A model generated the notes under the pieces. It saw only the letters and a program-made list of their open reading frames with translations. It had not been told where the DNA came from and made no database searches. Shown here one piece after another: positions 48,987-58,819 of a DNA stretch of 64,000 nt. The DNA is taken from positions 4,252,001 to 4,316,000 of the forward strand of contig NZ_CP063779.1 of assembly GCF_021596945.1 (NCBI RefSeq). The letters are read 5' to 3'. The translations under genes and the position numbers were made by a program. Every line of letters starts with the position of its first letter. Position 1 is the first letter of the stretch. The DNA comes from Mongoliitalea daihaiensis. GTDB taxonomy: Bacteria > Bacteroidota > Bacteroidia > Cytophagales > Cyclobacteriaceae.

Positions 48987-51900
48987 CTTATACTTCCCAT
49001 ACAACACCGGCACAATAAACAAGGATATCAAGGCCACCGTCATGCCTCCAAAGGCTGGAATAGCCATGGGGATCATGATATCGGAACCACGGCCAGAACT
49101 GGTCAGGACAGGTAATAGTGCCAATAAGGTCGTTGCTGTAGTCATTAAGCAAGGTCTGACACGCTTGAGACCTGCTTCCAATACTGCTTTTCGAACTTCG
49201 TCAATACTCTCTGGTTTGATTTTTTCGAAGCTTTGTTTCAGGTATGTTCCCATCACAACCCCATCATCAGTAGCAATACCAAAAAGGGCAATAAACCCAA
49301 CCCATACAGCCACAGACAAGTTGAACGTACGCATCTGAAAGAGCTCACGCATGTTGGTTCCCAAGAAACTGAAATCAAAGAACCAATCCTGCCCATAGAG
49401 CCACAACATCATAAATCCTCCCGAAAATGCCATCGCTATGGCCGAGAAGATCATCAACACCATGGCTGTAGAACGGAATTGAAGGTAAAGAATGAGGAAG
49501 ATGACTGCCAAACATAGAGGAATCACGATAGCTAAGCGCTTTTCTGCACGGACCTGATTTTCATAACTACCAGAAAACGTGTATGAGACCCCCGCTGGAA
49601 CTTCCAGCTCTCCAGAATTGATTTTTTCTAGAATATAATCTCTTGCATTATCTACAACTGATCCCTCCGCAAAGCCATCGCGCTTATCAAATAGTACATA
49701 GCCTACCAAGAAGGTATTCTCCCCACGGATCATCATAGGTCCGGGGCGATAATTGATCTCAGCTAATTGCCCCAATGGAATCTGCGCCCCTGTTGGTGTA
49801 GTCACTAAAATCTTCTTCAAAGCTTCAGGATCATCCCGGTACTCCCGTGCATAGCGAGCTCGGATAGCATAGCGCTCCCTTCCTTCCACGGTAGTGCTTA
49901 GCGTCATACCTCCAATAGCCACTTCTATAAATTCCTGTACATCGGCTACATTCAAACCAAACCTTCCCAACTGGGTTCTGTCCAAATCAATCTCTAAATA
50001 CGGCTTACCCAGCGAACGATCGGCAAATACTGCCTCTGCTTTGACGGATGGAACTTCTTTGAGCACGGACTCTAGCTTCAAGCTGAAATCTTCGATGGTT
50101 TCCAAATTAGGGCCATATACCTTCATCCCCATGGGTGCGCGCATACCTGTCTGCAACATGACTAAGCGGGTTTCGATCGGTTGGAGCTTGGGGGCAGAGG
50201 TAACTCCCGGTAAATTGGAGGTGCGCGCTTGTATTTCATCCCAAATATCATCCGGTGTACGGATCTCATCCCTCCACTGACGGAAGTATTGCCCTCTTCG
50301 CTCATCAGAAACCAGGTATTTGGCGATGTTCCTTACAACAGACCTGCGTTGGGATTCTTCCATGTATGTTTTCTCCTCATCCCAGATAGCTCCATCCTGA
50401 CGGTCATACCACCAGTTTTTTCCATTCACATCAATCAGATAATTCCCTTCTTTATCGACTTGAAAGCGGAGTTTTCGAGCATTTTCGTCTTGCAAATATT
50501 CCGTCTTGTAATTGATGATATTCTCGTACATAGACATAGGAGCAGGATCCAAGGGACTCTCTGCCCTTCCAGCTTTTCCTACTACCATTTCCACTTCTGG
50601 AATCGCCTGGACCAACATGTCCAATTGCTTGACAATTTGCATATTCGCTTCCACACCAGAATGAGGCATGGAAGTGGGCATCAAGAGGAAGGACCCCTCA
50701 TTCAAGGCTGGCATAAATTCCTTGCCCATCCCAGGGAAGGCATGTGTTAAACCTGACCAAACGGAGGTCGTCCGGATATTGACGCCTACCTGATCCAATC
50801 CTGACGCTACAAATCCAAAGATTTTTCCAAAACCCAACCAGATATTCAGTGCCAGAATAATTACAGTCACTGGAATCAGCAAAAAGACTTTGGCATTGGC
50901 CAAACACCAGTGTAAAAGCAGGGCATAATAACGGATAAATAGCGCAAATACACCCAAAACCAAGCCAACCACTAATCCAATAAAAAGGAAGTTGACAAAA
51001 ACTGATTGCGTTAATCCCAAGGGTCTCCATTCAATCGCCAATAGAACTGAAACAGCAGCTACGGCAATCAGCATGGACAACTGATTTTTGTATTTTCCTT
51101 CCAAAGTTTGTTTAGGGAAGAACTGATGGACCAGATGGTTGCTGGCAAATGCCAACAATACCCATCCAGCCCATGGGTAGTAGAATAACAGGACCACACC
51201 GATCACTGCCATCAAGCTGTTCAAAAGGGTTTTATAATTTTTAGATTTCACCTTTGCTCCAAATATCCAATGCGCAAAGGCAGGCATAAAGACTAATGTG
51301 AAAATCAATGCAGCGATCAATGCAAAGGTTTTGGTATAAGCTAAGGGACCAAAGAGTTTACCTTCGGCTGCCTGAAGGGTGAAAACAGGCAAAAAACTAA
51401 CAATGGTAGTCATCACTGCCGTCAAAATCGCAGAACTTACCTCGGCCGTAGCCTCATAGATTAGTTGAAGCTTGGTCTTTTTACCATCCGAATCTTCCAA
51501 ATGGCGAAGAATATTCTCGTTCAAAATAATCCCCAAATCCACCATGGTACCGATAGCGATGGCGATCCCCGATAGTGCTACAATATTGGCATCTATTCCG
51601 ACATACTTCATCATGATGAAGCACATCAACACAGCCAAAGGCAATAAGGCAGATATCAAGAGAGAAGCCCGTAGGTTGTACACCATGACCATGATGACGA
51701 TTATTGTGATTAGGATCTGCAAACTGATGGCTTCATTGAGTGTACTCAACGTTTCCTTGATCAAGCCTGAGCGATCATAAAATGGGACAATGGTAACCTT
51801 GGAAACCGTCCCATCTTCCAAAGTCTTACTTGGCAATCCAGGGGATATCTCATCAATCTTTGCTTTGATAGCATCGATGACCAACAGTGGATTATCTCCA

Positions 51901-52832
51901 TAGCGGGCAACCACTACCCCGCCGACTGCCTCAGCTCCTCCTTTATCCAAAATAGCACGTTCGGCTCGGCTGGCAGGTCCTATATTCACCTTGGCTATAT
52001 CACGGATTCGAAGGGGAACATTATTGCTCACCTTGACTACGGCTTGCTCGATATCTTCTAGGGATTTCACATAGCCCAATCCACGGACGATGAATTCTAC
52101 CTGATTGATTTCCATGGTATTGGCACCAATATCCAAATTGGATTGCTTGATCGCATTCATCACCTGCATCATGGACACATTGTGGGCTTTCATAGCCACA
52201 GGATCCAAGTCAACTTGGTATTCCTTGACATGGCCTCCAATACTGGCTACTTCTGCAACGCCTTCTGTACCTGCCAATCCATAACGAACATAATAATCTT
52301 GAACACTTCGTAACTCATGCAAATCCCATCCCCCCACAGGATTCCCTTGCTCATCCCTGCCTTCCAAGGTATAAAAATACACCTGACCAAGACCAGTAGC
52401 ATCTGGTCCGAGTTTAGGTTGAACGCCTTCTGGAAGCAATCCAGCTGGTAAGGAATTGAGTTTTTCTAAAATCCGTGATCTACTCCAGTAAAACTCCACA
52501 TCATCCTGAAATATGATGTAGATGGATGAAAATCCAAACATGGAAGTGCTCCTGATAGACTTTACCCCTGGCATCCCTAGCAAGGAAGTCGTCAAAGGAT
52601 AGGTAATCTGATCTTCCACATCCTGAGGAGAGCGCCCCATCCAATCTGTGAAGACTATTTGCTGATTTTCTCCAATATCAGGTATGGCATCTACCGGTAC
52701 CGGATCATTGGGCAAAAAACCCGTATTCCAGTTGAAAGGTGCCGTCACTATCCCCCAGCCTATGACAAGGAAAAGAAGGATTACTGTCACCAGTTTATTT
52801 TCAAGGAAGAATTTAATGATTTTGTTGAGCAT
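48969..52832 (-). CDS. cusA: CusA/CzcA-type heavy-metal efflux RND pump
   Basis: This is a 1287-residue inner-membrane proton/metal antiporter. IVTAPFNWNTGFLPNDPVPVDAIPDIGENQQIVFTDW at the start and LQFRSTAMVLMIF, GIATDDGVVMGTYLKQ and RPCLMTTATTLLALLPVL near the end are CusA hallmarks. Two sets of membrane helices (about 1-20 plus 360-560, and about 1050-1280) flank the porter domains. Met-rich MLQTGMRAPMGMKVYG and PMSMYENIINYKTEY are consistent with Cu(I)/Ag(I). It is longer than E. coli CusA (1047) because of a membrane-rich stretch at about 530-720. It is the first gene of the operon. Confidence 0.93.
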   Translation of the reverse strand: MLNKIIKFFLENKLVTVILLFLVIGWGIVTAPFNWNTGFLPNDPVPVDAIPDIGENQQIVFTDWMGRSPQDVEDQITYPLTTSLLGMPGVKSIRSTSMFGFSSIYIIFQDDVEFYWSRSRILEKLNSLPAGLLPEGVQPKLGPDATGLGQVYFYTLEGRDEQGNPVGGWDLHELRSVQDYYVRYGLAGTEGVAEVASIGGHVKEYQVDLDPVAMKAHNVSMMQVMNAIKQSNLDIGANTMEINQVEFIVRGLGYVKSLEDIEQAVVKVSNNVPLRIRDIAKVNIGPASRAERAILDKGGAEAVGGVVVARYGDNPLLVIDAIKAKIDEISPGLPSKTLEDGTVSKVTIVPFYDRSGLIKETLSTLNEAISLQILITIIVIMVMVYNLRASLLISALLPLAVLMCFIMMKYVGIDANIVALSGIAIAIGTMVDLGIILNENILRHLEDSDGKKTKLQLIYEATAEVSSAILTAVMTTIVSFLPVFTLQAAEGKLFGPLAYTKTFALIAALIFTLVFMPAFAHWIFGAKVKSKNYKTLLNSLMAVIGVVLLFYYPWAGWVLLAFASNHLVHQFFPKQTLEGKYKNQLSMLIAVAAVSVLLAIEWRPLGLTQSVFVNFLFIGLVVGLVLGVFALFIRYYALLLHWCLANAKVFLLIPVTVIILALNIWLGFGKIFGFVASGLDQVGVNIRTTSVWSGLTHAFPGMGKEFMPALNEGSFLLMPTSMPHSGVEANMQIVKQLDMLVQAIPEVEMVVGKAGRAESPLDPAPMSMYENIINYKTEYLQDENARKLRFQVDKEGNYLIDVNGKNWWYDRQDGAIWDEEKTYMEESQRRSVVRNIAKYLVSDERRGQYFRQWRDEIRTPDDIWDEIQARTSNLPGVTSAPKLQPIETRLVMLQTGMRAPMGMKVYGPNLETIEDFSLKLESVLKEVPSVKAEAVFADRSLGKPYLEIDLDRTQLGRFGLNVADVQEFIEVAIGGMTLSTTVEGRERYAIRARYAREYRDDPEALKKILVTTPTGAQIPLGQLAEINYRPGPMMIRGENTFLVGYVLFDKRDGFAEGSVVDNARDYILEKINSGELEVPAGVSYTFSGSYENQVRAEKRLAIVIPLCLAVIFLILYLQFRSTAMVLMIFSAIAMAFSGGFMMLWLYGQDWFFDFSFLGTNMRELFQMRTFNLSVAVWVGFIALFGIATDDGVVMGTYLKQSFEKIKPESIDEVRKAVLEAGLKRVRPCLMTTATTLLALLPVLTSSGRGSDIMIPMAIPAFGGMTVALISLFIVPVLYGKYKEIKLK

Positions 52833-52924
52833 AGCTTTTTTAACTAGATGCTTGATATCTGTTGAGCAGATATTTATGGATATTAGATAGTAATGGATAT
52901 TGGGGCTGAAGCGAATAGTGGGCC

Positions 52925-52957
52925 AGACCTAGCAGGTTTTAAAAACCTGCCAGGTCT
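52925..52957. repeat. 33-nt palindromic repeat, copy 2
   Basis: AGACCTAGCAGGTTTT (52925-52940) faces AAAACCTGCCAGGTCT (52942-52957), with one A-C mismatch in the stem. It has the same length and core as 41035-41067, with outer pairs changed on both sides so that pairing is kept. It lies in the 305-bp region between cusA and the HYC_CC_PP gene, which contains no gene. Confidence 0.75.
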
Positions 52958-53137
52958 AAAATGAGGCTAGTAAAGACTAACTGAAATCAAAAACCAAAAG
53001 AGGTTGAAACCATTCGATTTGGCAACTGAAAATTAACCAATACGGCAGTTATTTCATTTTTGGATTGAATCAATTCAAATGTTAAAAACATTTTGTGCCT
53101 TTGAGTCTTTGTGGCCTGACAGCGTCTTTGAGAAAAA

Positions 53138-53518
53138 TTAAATCAGGAATACCTGACAAAAAATATAAATCGGAGTATTGTGAAATATGGGTGGGGAAGA
53201 ATCAGCAAATGCTGTCTTCTCTTTTTCTAAAGTAGGGATAAAAGCTAATTCAAAAGGAACTTGAAAACTATAAAAATCAATCAAAAGCGGCTGAAGACTC
53301 AATGATTCTGACAACTGCTGATCCGTATTGGGTAGCTCTAAATTAGAAACATCCTCACAACAACCCGGCATTGGGGTGTTGGATTCACAACAGGTTTTAT
53401 ATTCAGCAAAAATGTTGATTCGTTGGAAATCGGATCCACAGAAATGCATGGAATAGCTCAAGCCTGCGTTGAAAAACACATAAAATACTAGGAGCGATAT
53501 TTTGATGAATGACTTCAC
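53138..53518 (-). CDS. HYC_CC_PP family small secreted protein
   Basis: This is a 126-residue protein from a GTG start. A signal peptide (SLLVFYVFFNAGLSYS) is followed by MHFCGSD, then KTCCES with a Cys pair, PGCCED, and SSPPIFH near the end. The His-x-Cys, Cys-Cys and Pro-Pro pattern defines the HYC_CC_PP family. The family is commonly found in front of CusA-type pumps in Bacteroidota, as here. The Cys/His content suggests periplasmic copper binding, which is inferred, not shown. Confidence 0.82.
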   Translation of the reverse strand: MKSFIKISLLVFYVFFNAGLSYSMHFCGSDFQRINIFAEYKTCCESNTPMPGCCEDVSNLELPNTDQQLSESLSLQPLLIDFYSFQVPFELAFIPTLEKEKTAFADSSPPIFHNTPIYIFCQVFLI

Positions 53519-53618
53519 GAAGAATGTTTACGCATGAAAGGTAAGAAGGTTATCTGAATTTCTAGATATTTATGAATAAAATAATTTTAAAATCCACTCA
53601 TTACCAAGACATTATCAA

Positions 53619-54518
53619 TTAAACCATTCCAAACTGATTGACCATTTGAGCGGGGACTTCCTGAGCTATATCCCAAACTTCGACAATTTTATCTCCATCA
53701 AACCTCAAAAAATGGACAAGTACAAAGACCTCAGCATCTGGGTTCTGCTGAACAGTGGAATGAACAGCTATTAGGTCTCCATCCTCCAAAATTCTTAGTA
53801 TTTCAAATACTTTTCTTGGATACTTTTTTGCATCTGCATCCATGGCTTGCATGAGAGATACTGCATCCCCTTTGAAATAGGGATTATGGTGCCTAAAGTC
53901 TCCGGAAACATATTGATCGAAGGCTAGTCTTGCTTGACCTAAGGCCGCCAAACGTAGAAAGTCTGATGCAATATTTTTTCTATCCTTATTCATATCTAAA
54001 TCCTTTTCCATCAATTTTTCAAGAGTTATGGTTTTTACTCTCTTTTCCTCATCGCTTAAACTTTTATACTCATCTGCAATATTCTTAAGTGATTGAAATT
54101 GTTCTTGAATAGAAGTTTCTTCATAATCGATGAATGTCATTTCAAACAGACAATGCGTAATGATTTCTAATTCCGTGAAGTTTTCTATTGTTTCTTTTGC
54201 GAGATCCATCCCAAGCCATTTATTCCACTCAGTAAATTCGAGGGCATAACTATTTGAGTAAGATTGAGGGTCAGGATTTTTTAATCGCCCTGAGACATCC
54301 ACATACGTCTCCTTTTTATCATTTTCGTCAATAGGATCGCTATCATATTCAATCAGCATCAGCTCCATTTTATCGTCAAAAATAGGCTCAACTATTCTAA
54401 GTTTCTCAAAAACAGCCCTATACTCATCCAATGCGTCTCCTTGATCAGGATAAAGTTGAAGTAGAATCAGTTCTACACTTAACCAATCATTTGATTTAAT
54501 TAATTGATACAGTTTCAT
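53619..54518 (-). CDS. DUF6557-like domain fused to a SnoaL/NTF2-like domain
   Basis: This is a 299-residue cytoplasmic protein. Residues 1 to about 140 resemble the Bacteroidota DUF6557 family (LLQLYPDQGDALDEYRAVFEKL, TYVDVSGRLKN, EWNKWLGMDLAK), a tentative call. Residues about 185-295 are a SnoaL-like NTF2 fold: GQARLAFDQYVSGDFRHHNPYFKGD, GDLIAVHSTVQQ, and FLRFDGDKIVEVWDIAQEVP. SnoaL-like domains of this type are predicted aldol-condensation or small-molecule binding folds with unknown substrate. The combination in one chain is uncommon to my knowledge. Confidence 0.7.
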   Translation of the reverse strand: MKLYQLIKSNDWLSVELILLQLYPDQGDALDEYRAVFEKLRIVEPIFDDKMELMLIEYDSDPIDENDKKETYVDVSGRLKNPDPQSYSNSYALEFTEWNKWLGMDLAKETIENFTELEIITHCLFEMTFIDYEETSIQEQFQSLKNIADEYKSLSDEEKRVKTITLEKLMEKDLDMNKDRKNIASDFLRLAALGQARLAFDQYVSGDFRHHNPYFKGDAVSLMQAMDADAKKYPRKVFEILRILEDGDLIAVHSTVQQNPDAEVFVLVHFLRFDGDKIVEVWDIAQEVPAQMVNQFGMV

Positions 54519-54652
54519 TGGATCATCTATTTAATTATGCTTTTCATTCAATCAAGAAAAGGTGAAGCCCATCAATGTTCGAAATAATTGTTAATACTTT
54601 TTTGAAAACTTTGAGAAAGTCTCCAAAATATAATTAACTGAATTTGAAGTAT

Positions 54653-55576
54653 TTAGAAAGTAACCTCTCTTCTCTCTTGAATTAGGCCTACAGCAAAAAC
54701 TTCAATTTCCGTCAAAGTTTTGGAAATGGGCAAAGTTTCTTTACTAGTTTTTTTGGGCCTGCCTACTGACTTCCCATCTAGTTGAATTGCGAACGTAACA
54801 GGAATGGCGAATCTCGAGGAATAGGCTTTACCATCAACCATAGCGGGGACCCATAAATTTGGTACTTGTTTGATTGCGTCGATGGCTGCTTCTCCACATC
54901 CATCGCCGATGTCATTGAACACTTTGAAATCCTGTGCTTGCCCAGTACTATCAACTTCAAATAAGATATGAAGTGTCCCAACAGTAGATTTCCTTCTGGC
55001 TTGAGTGGGGAAGATTAAGTTTCTTTGGATGATACTGTTCATTTCATGCATACTACCCATATAGCGGGCTGGCCGATCTACCTTCATCTCTACGAAAGTA
55101 TCTCCATACTTTATTGGGTAGCTTGATGAATCGGATTTAAAATAGAGAATCTGACCCTTATCGTAGTCTACTACAAGGGAAAGCTCTTCGGGCTTGTCAA
55201 AATATTCCCAAACACCGATTTTGTAACCATCAAAGGCTTCCCCTTTTTCGTACTCATTGGAAACAATTATCGTATTTGAAAATTTATCCTTTTCTAACTT
55301 TATCAAAAACTTACTTTCAGTCGGCACTTTGATTTTACTAGTCTGGTATCTCTCCTTTTCAATTATCAAATAATCTTCAGGGCCAACAGTTAATTGAAAA
55401 TACCCAAGATGGTTTGTCTTAGTTGCTGCGGTATCTCCTTCAATAAAAACCACTACTTGATCAATGGGTTTTGCTGTTTCCGCATCAACAACTCGAGCAA
55501 TAATAAGTTCTTGGGCAAAATTTAGATTGGCCAAGAACGTCATAAAAAACAAGCAGTTAACAAATTTAAGGTTCAT
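54653..55576 (-). CDS. Secreted CarboxypepD-like / TonB C-terminal domain protein
   Basis: This is a 307-residue protein with signal peptide MNLKFVNCLFFMTFLANLNFAQ. A carboxypeptidase-regulatory-like domain is at residues 23-95 (IIARVVDAETAKPIDQVVVF). A MORN-like strand pair (FDGYKIGVWEYFDKPEELSLVVDYDKG) follows at about 115-145. A TonB C-terminal domain is at about 175-270 (QRNLIFPTQARRKSTVGTLHILFEV, GCGEAAIDAIKQVPNLWVPA). It has no membrane anchor, so it cannot transduce energy as classical TonB does; periplasmic or envelope scaffolding is more likely. Confidence 0.8.
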   Translation of the reverse strand: MNLKFVNCLFFMTFLANLNFAQELIIARVVDAETAKPIDQVVVFIEGDTAATKTNHLGYFQLTVGPEDYLIIEKERYQTSKIKVPTESKFLIKLEKDKFSNTIIVSNEYEKGEAFDGYKIGVWEYFDKPEELSLVVDYDKGQILYFKSDSSSYPIKYGDTFVEMKVDRPARYMGSMHEMNSIIQRNLIFPTQARRKSTVGTLHILFEVDSTGQAQDFKVFNDIGDGCGEAAIDAIKQVPNLWVPAMVDGKAYSSRFAIPVTFAIQLDGKSVGRPKKTSKETLPISKTLTEIEVFAVGLIQERREVTF

Positions 55577-55725
55577 TAAAATTGATTTTAGTATTAGAAA
55601 ACGAAAAACAGAAAGCCACTAGACAAAACAGGCAGAATGTCCTTCTTCAAGTGACTATTACTGCCTTGGATAAAATTAAGAATTTTATCTGAATCTTCTT
55701 TTTTACAAATCCATAAAAACACCGA

Positions 55726-56292
55726 TTAGTGTGGATTTTTGGGGTATTGAAGATGTTCCATCTGCTTACCTACCAGTGTTTTTTCACCAACAACTTCAAA
55801 GCCCAATTTCAAATATAATTGTTTAGCTTTTGGATTCTCTTTGTCCACTAGTAAACCGAGTGTTTGTTCTCCTCGGTGTATGTATTCATGGATTAAAAAC
55901 TGAAAGACTTTTGTACCGATTCCTTTCCCTTGTTGGTTCGGATTGACTCCTACACAATCAATATAATATTCACCTTCCTGTGTTTCATCTTCAGGGTCAA
56001 AATCCTTGTGAAACATCTCATCAATAGTTGCAGCTACTGGCTTCCTTAACTCTTGTAATTGTGCCCCATCATATACCAGTGCAGCAGCTACGATTTCATT
56101 TGCAGAAACTACTACCCAGCAGTTCTCATAAGAGTATTGGTTACCCTTTTCTTGGATCAACCTATGCAAAAAATTGACTGCTTTTTCATAGGACTCTTCT
56201 CCTATGAAGCGATAGACGATGTCTTCCATTGCAAGAATAATGTATTCAGCAATTTTGAGAGAATCTTGGGGTTTTGCTTTTCTGAAGAACAT
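55726..56292 (-). CDS. GNAT-family N-acetyltransferase
   Basis: This is a 188-residue protein from the ATG at 56292 (MFFRKAKPQDSLKIAEYI); the upstream extension begins with a GTG. The acetyl-CoA site is VGVNPNQQGKGIGTKVFQFL near residue 125 (Q/RxxGxG/A). NPKAKQLYLKLGFEVVGEKTL gives motif B. The acceptor is unknown. It stands alone on the minus strand. Confidence 0.9.
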   Translation of the reverse strand: MFFRKAKPQDSLKIAEYIILAMEDIVYRFIGEESYEKAVNFLHRLIQEKGNQYSYENCWVVVSANEIVAAALVYDGAQLQELRKPVAATIDEMFHKDFDPEDETQEGEYYIDCVGVNPNQQGKGIGTKVFQFLIHEYIHRGEQTLGLLVDKENPKAKQLYLKLGFEVVGEKTLVGKQMEHLQYPKNPH

Positions 56293-56423
56293 ATCCCCTA
56301 CTTCAGTTTTTTTTAAAGCCACTCTATTAGATTTTTAATATGGTAGTCAATTGATGTTTCTGCCTTCAATTCTACTACTAAAATACATCAAGCATATTAT
56401 CACTGCCAAAAACCTGATTCTTT

Positions 56424-58502
56424 TTATAATTCGAGCAAATAACTTTTGTAAATTAAATCTTGGTCAATGGTATGTAAAATAAAACTTCCATTTTCAAAAT
56501 TTACCCATCCTGCCTTTCCATTAAAATCAAATAGCTGATCTCTAAATCTTAAGGGCATATTGGGAAACTCTTTCAAAGTTGACAACACATTCCCATATTC
56601 ATCCACAATCATTCCTTTGGTCCTATTTAATGATTTTGTTTGATGACCCCAATTGGTAGTTTTAACTTCCCATTCTTCGTAAAGAATCAAAAAATTATTG
56701 TTCCCAAAGCCAAATAATTTAGGGCGTGATGCGGTAATCCCTTCGGAAAGCTTAAAGTTGGTCAACCAAACTATGCCTGTACTTTGAACTTCCCCACTTG
56801 TCTGAGTAGTCGTCCGAATACGCTCATCGCCGGTTGCTTGACTATTGCCTTTTTTCGTATCTACCAAATCCTTGGTTACAAAAAGCCTTGAATTTGGCTG
56901 CCATCCATCTTCAGCAAGGGAATTGATAGGAAGTTTTTCAAAATCATTAATTATATGTATCAGTCCTACATTTCTAGAATCATTCTCACGTGAGGAACTT
57001 ATGTTTTTGTTAGCGACAAATGTCATTACGTACCCTTCCTTACCGATTGCCAACTGACCTAGATTGATCGAACTAAAATTATCATCGCCATTCCGCGCAT
57101 ACGCATACCATCCCAAAGCCTCTCCATGGTGCACATCTGTTTGAGTATCTATCTTCACCAACTCAATACCAGCGCCAGGAATATACCATCCAGCATCTGG
57201 TTGATCTATGCAAACAAAACTTTTCCCGTCAAATACGACACGCTGATCAAATGAGTGCTTCCAGCTGTAGGACTGTCCTACTGCAGCCGGCATTCCGTTG
57301 TCACTATTCACACTTAATCGTGTTCCAGACTGATGACGACCACTAATCGTTTGATCATAATCCGAATTACTGGAATAAATCACTGCTATTTTTCCATTCC
57401 CATATGCAATATCTGCTGAACCAGCCGTCATTGGCGAATAGACCGGATTATTTTCTCCAGTATAGTTATCCGATAGATTCAGATCTTGATTCCAAATGGG
57501 ATTACCTTCAGGATCGATCTTCGTTAAAGTCATGATATTGGGACGTCGATTCCATCCTTGTTGATTCGACATATCCTCGTTTTTTGTAGTAAGCGTATAA
57601 AAATTTGAGCCATCAGCTGTGAAACCTGATAATCTATCAAGGCTTCCTGGCAGTGTTTTACTCCAATCTTTAGCAAATCCATCCATATGTTGGCTGTAGG
57701 AGGAGAGCTTTACGCCATAACCACTCGCATGATTTTGCCAAACTATCATGAGTTGACTATTTTGAAAAGATGCTAAAATTTGCGGCTGAACACCATAGGT
57801 AGGTAAAGCACTTTTTTCACTATCACCGTCAAAAAGTGTCGTTACTGTATGTTGGCTGAAAGGTTCCCCTATCTCAGATAAAGAAAATCTTGTATCCGTG
57901 GGTACTGCTTCCACTGATGACGTTAGCTTTTTAAAAATCCAAAGTTGCCCTGAATAGTCCCCCGTAGAAGTAAGTCCCACTGTTGGTATATCTTGAGAGT
58001 AAACTACATCAACGGAAAAATCTTCGGTCAATTTAGCACTCGAGATCCTGTAAAAATCCTCGAAATCATTCTCTTTTGAAATTACCCACAATTGATTATC
58101 AAAAGTGTTTTTTTCCTTGAGATAAATATCATGGATTTCCGAAATACCTTCCATCACCTCAAGGGCCTTTGTCTCCCTATTAATTTTACAAATTATCCTA
58201 TAAACTCCATTTGTTACTTGTTCGATTCTCCACTGCTGATTATCTTGACTAGTAGTTTTTGATAAAAACACACTTTCATTATCAGCTGTAAGAGCCATAT
58301 CATCTCCTTGGTAAAGAGTAGTCAATCGATAGTAGGCATTGGTGTCAAATGTCTGTGCAAGAAGCTGTCCGCTGTAAAAAATAAAAAATACAACTACCAA
58401 ACCCCGCGCATAAGTTGTCTGTAACCTAAAATAAGGTTCGAACCTTATTTTACTAAGATAGCAAATAGCCAGCTTCCATATTTTTATTCCATGTGGATTC
58501 AT
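56424..58502 (-). CDS. Secreted ricin-type lectin-like protein with repeat-rich C-terminal region
   Basis: This is a 692-residue protein from the ATG at 58502 (the longer frame begins with TTG). A hydrophobic segment (LVVVFFIFYSGQLLAQ) ends at about residue 50, an unusually late signal peptide. Residues about 55-195 form a ricin-like beta-trefoil with three Q-x-W motifs (QQWRI, QLWVI, QLWIF). Residues 220-692 contain propeller-like strands (ILASFQNSQLMIVWQNHASGYGVKLSS, KIAVIYSSNSDYDQTISG). It may bind surface glycans. The 5' part of the gene carries a 26-nt palindrome. Confidence 0.65.
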   Translation of the reverse strand: MNPHGIKIWKLAICYLSKIRFEPYFRLQTTYARGLVVVFFIFYSGQLLAQTFDTNAYYRLTTLYQGDDMALTADNESVFLSKTTSQDNQQWRIEQVTNGVYRIICKINRETKALEVMEGISEIHDIYLKEKNTFDNQLWVISKENDFEDFYRISSAKLTEDFSVDVVYSQDIPTVGLTSTGDYSGQLWIFKKLTSSVEAVPTDTRFSLSEIGEPFSQHTVTTLFDGDSEKSALPTYGVQPQILASFQNSQLMIVWQNHASGYGVKLSSYSQHMDGFAKDWSKTLPGSLDRLSGFTADGSNFYTLTTKNEDMSNQQGWNRRPNIMTLTKIDPEGNPIWNQDLNLSDNYTGENNPVYSPMTAGSADIAYGNGKIAVIYSSNSDYDQTISGRHQSGTRLSVNSDNGMPAAVGQSYSWKHSFDQRVVFDGKSFVCIDQPDAGWYIPGAGIELVKIDTQTDVHHGEALGWYAYARNGDDNFSSINLGQLAIGKEGYVMTFVANKNISSSRENDSRNVGLIHIINDFEKLPINSLAEDGWQPNSRLFVTKDLVDTKKGNSQATGDERIRTTTQTSGEVQSTGIVWLTNFKLSEGITASRPKLFGFGNNNFLILYEEWEVKTTNWGHQTKSLNRTKGMIVDEYGNVLSTLKEFPNMPLRFRDQLFDFNGKAGWVNFENGSFILHTIDQDLIYKSYLLEL
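58427..58452. repeat. 26-nt perfect palindrome inside a 5' coding region
   Basis: TAAAATAAGGTTC (58427-58439) and GAACCTTATTTTA (58440-58452) form a perfect palindrome about 50 bp inside the lectin-like gene, just before the codons of the signal-peptide core. It contains the AATAAGG/CCTTATT units of the dispersed repeat family. Confidence 0.7.
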
Positions 58503-58819
58503 AGGGTATAAATTAAATGAGTACTTTTTGCTCTTGATAGTGGCTTTCTTCAATCAGCAGAAAACTATCTAAAAGTAATGATTTTATCTAATTATAACCC
58601 TAATTATCAGCACTTTATTTAACAAATAAAACTCAGCTCTGGCTGAAATTAAATTCAATTGAGTTCGCAGGGAGTCAACCCTAACTTTGCTCGAATATGA
58701 GCTAGCACCTAATTGACTTTTTACTCTGAAAATAGCATTTTGATTTTTAAATTAAATCAAAACCCTTTAATTGAACACTTGAAACTTTTGCATACTACCA
58801 TATAGCTGAGCAAGTTTTT

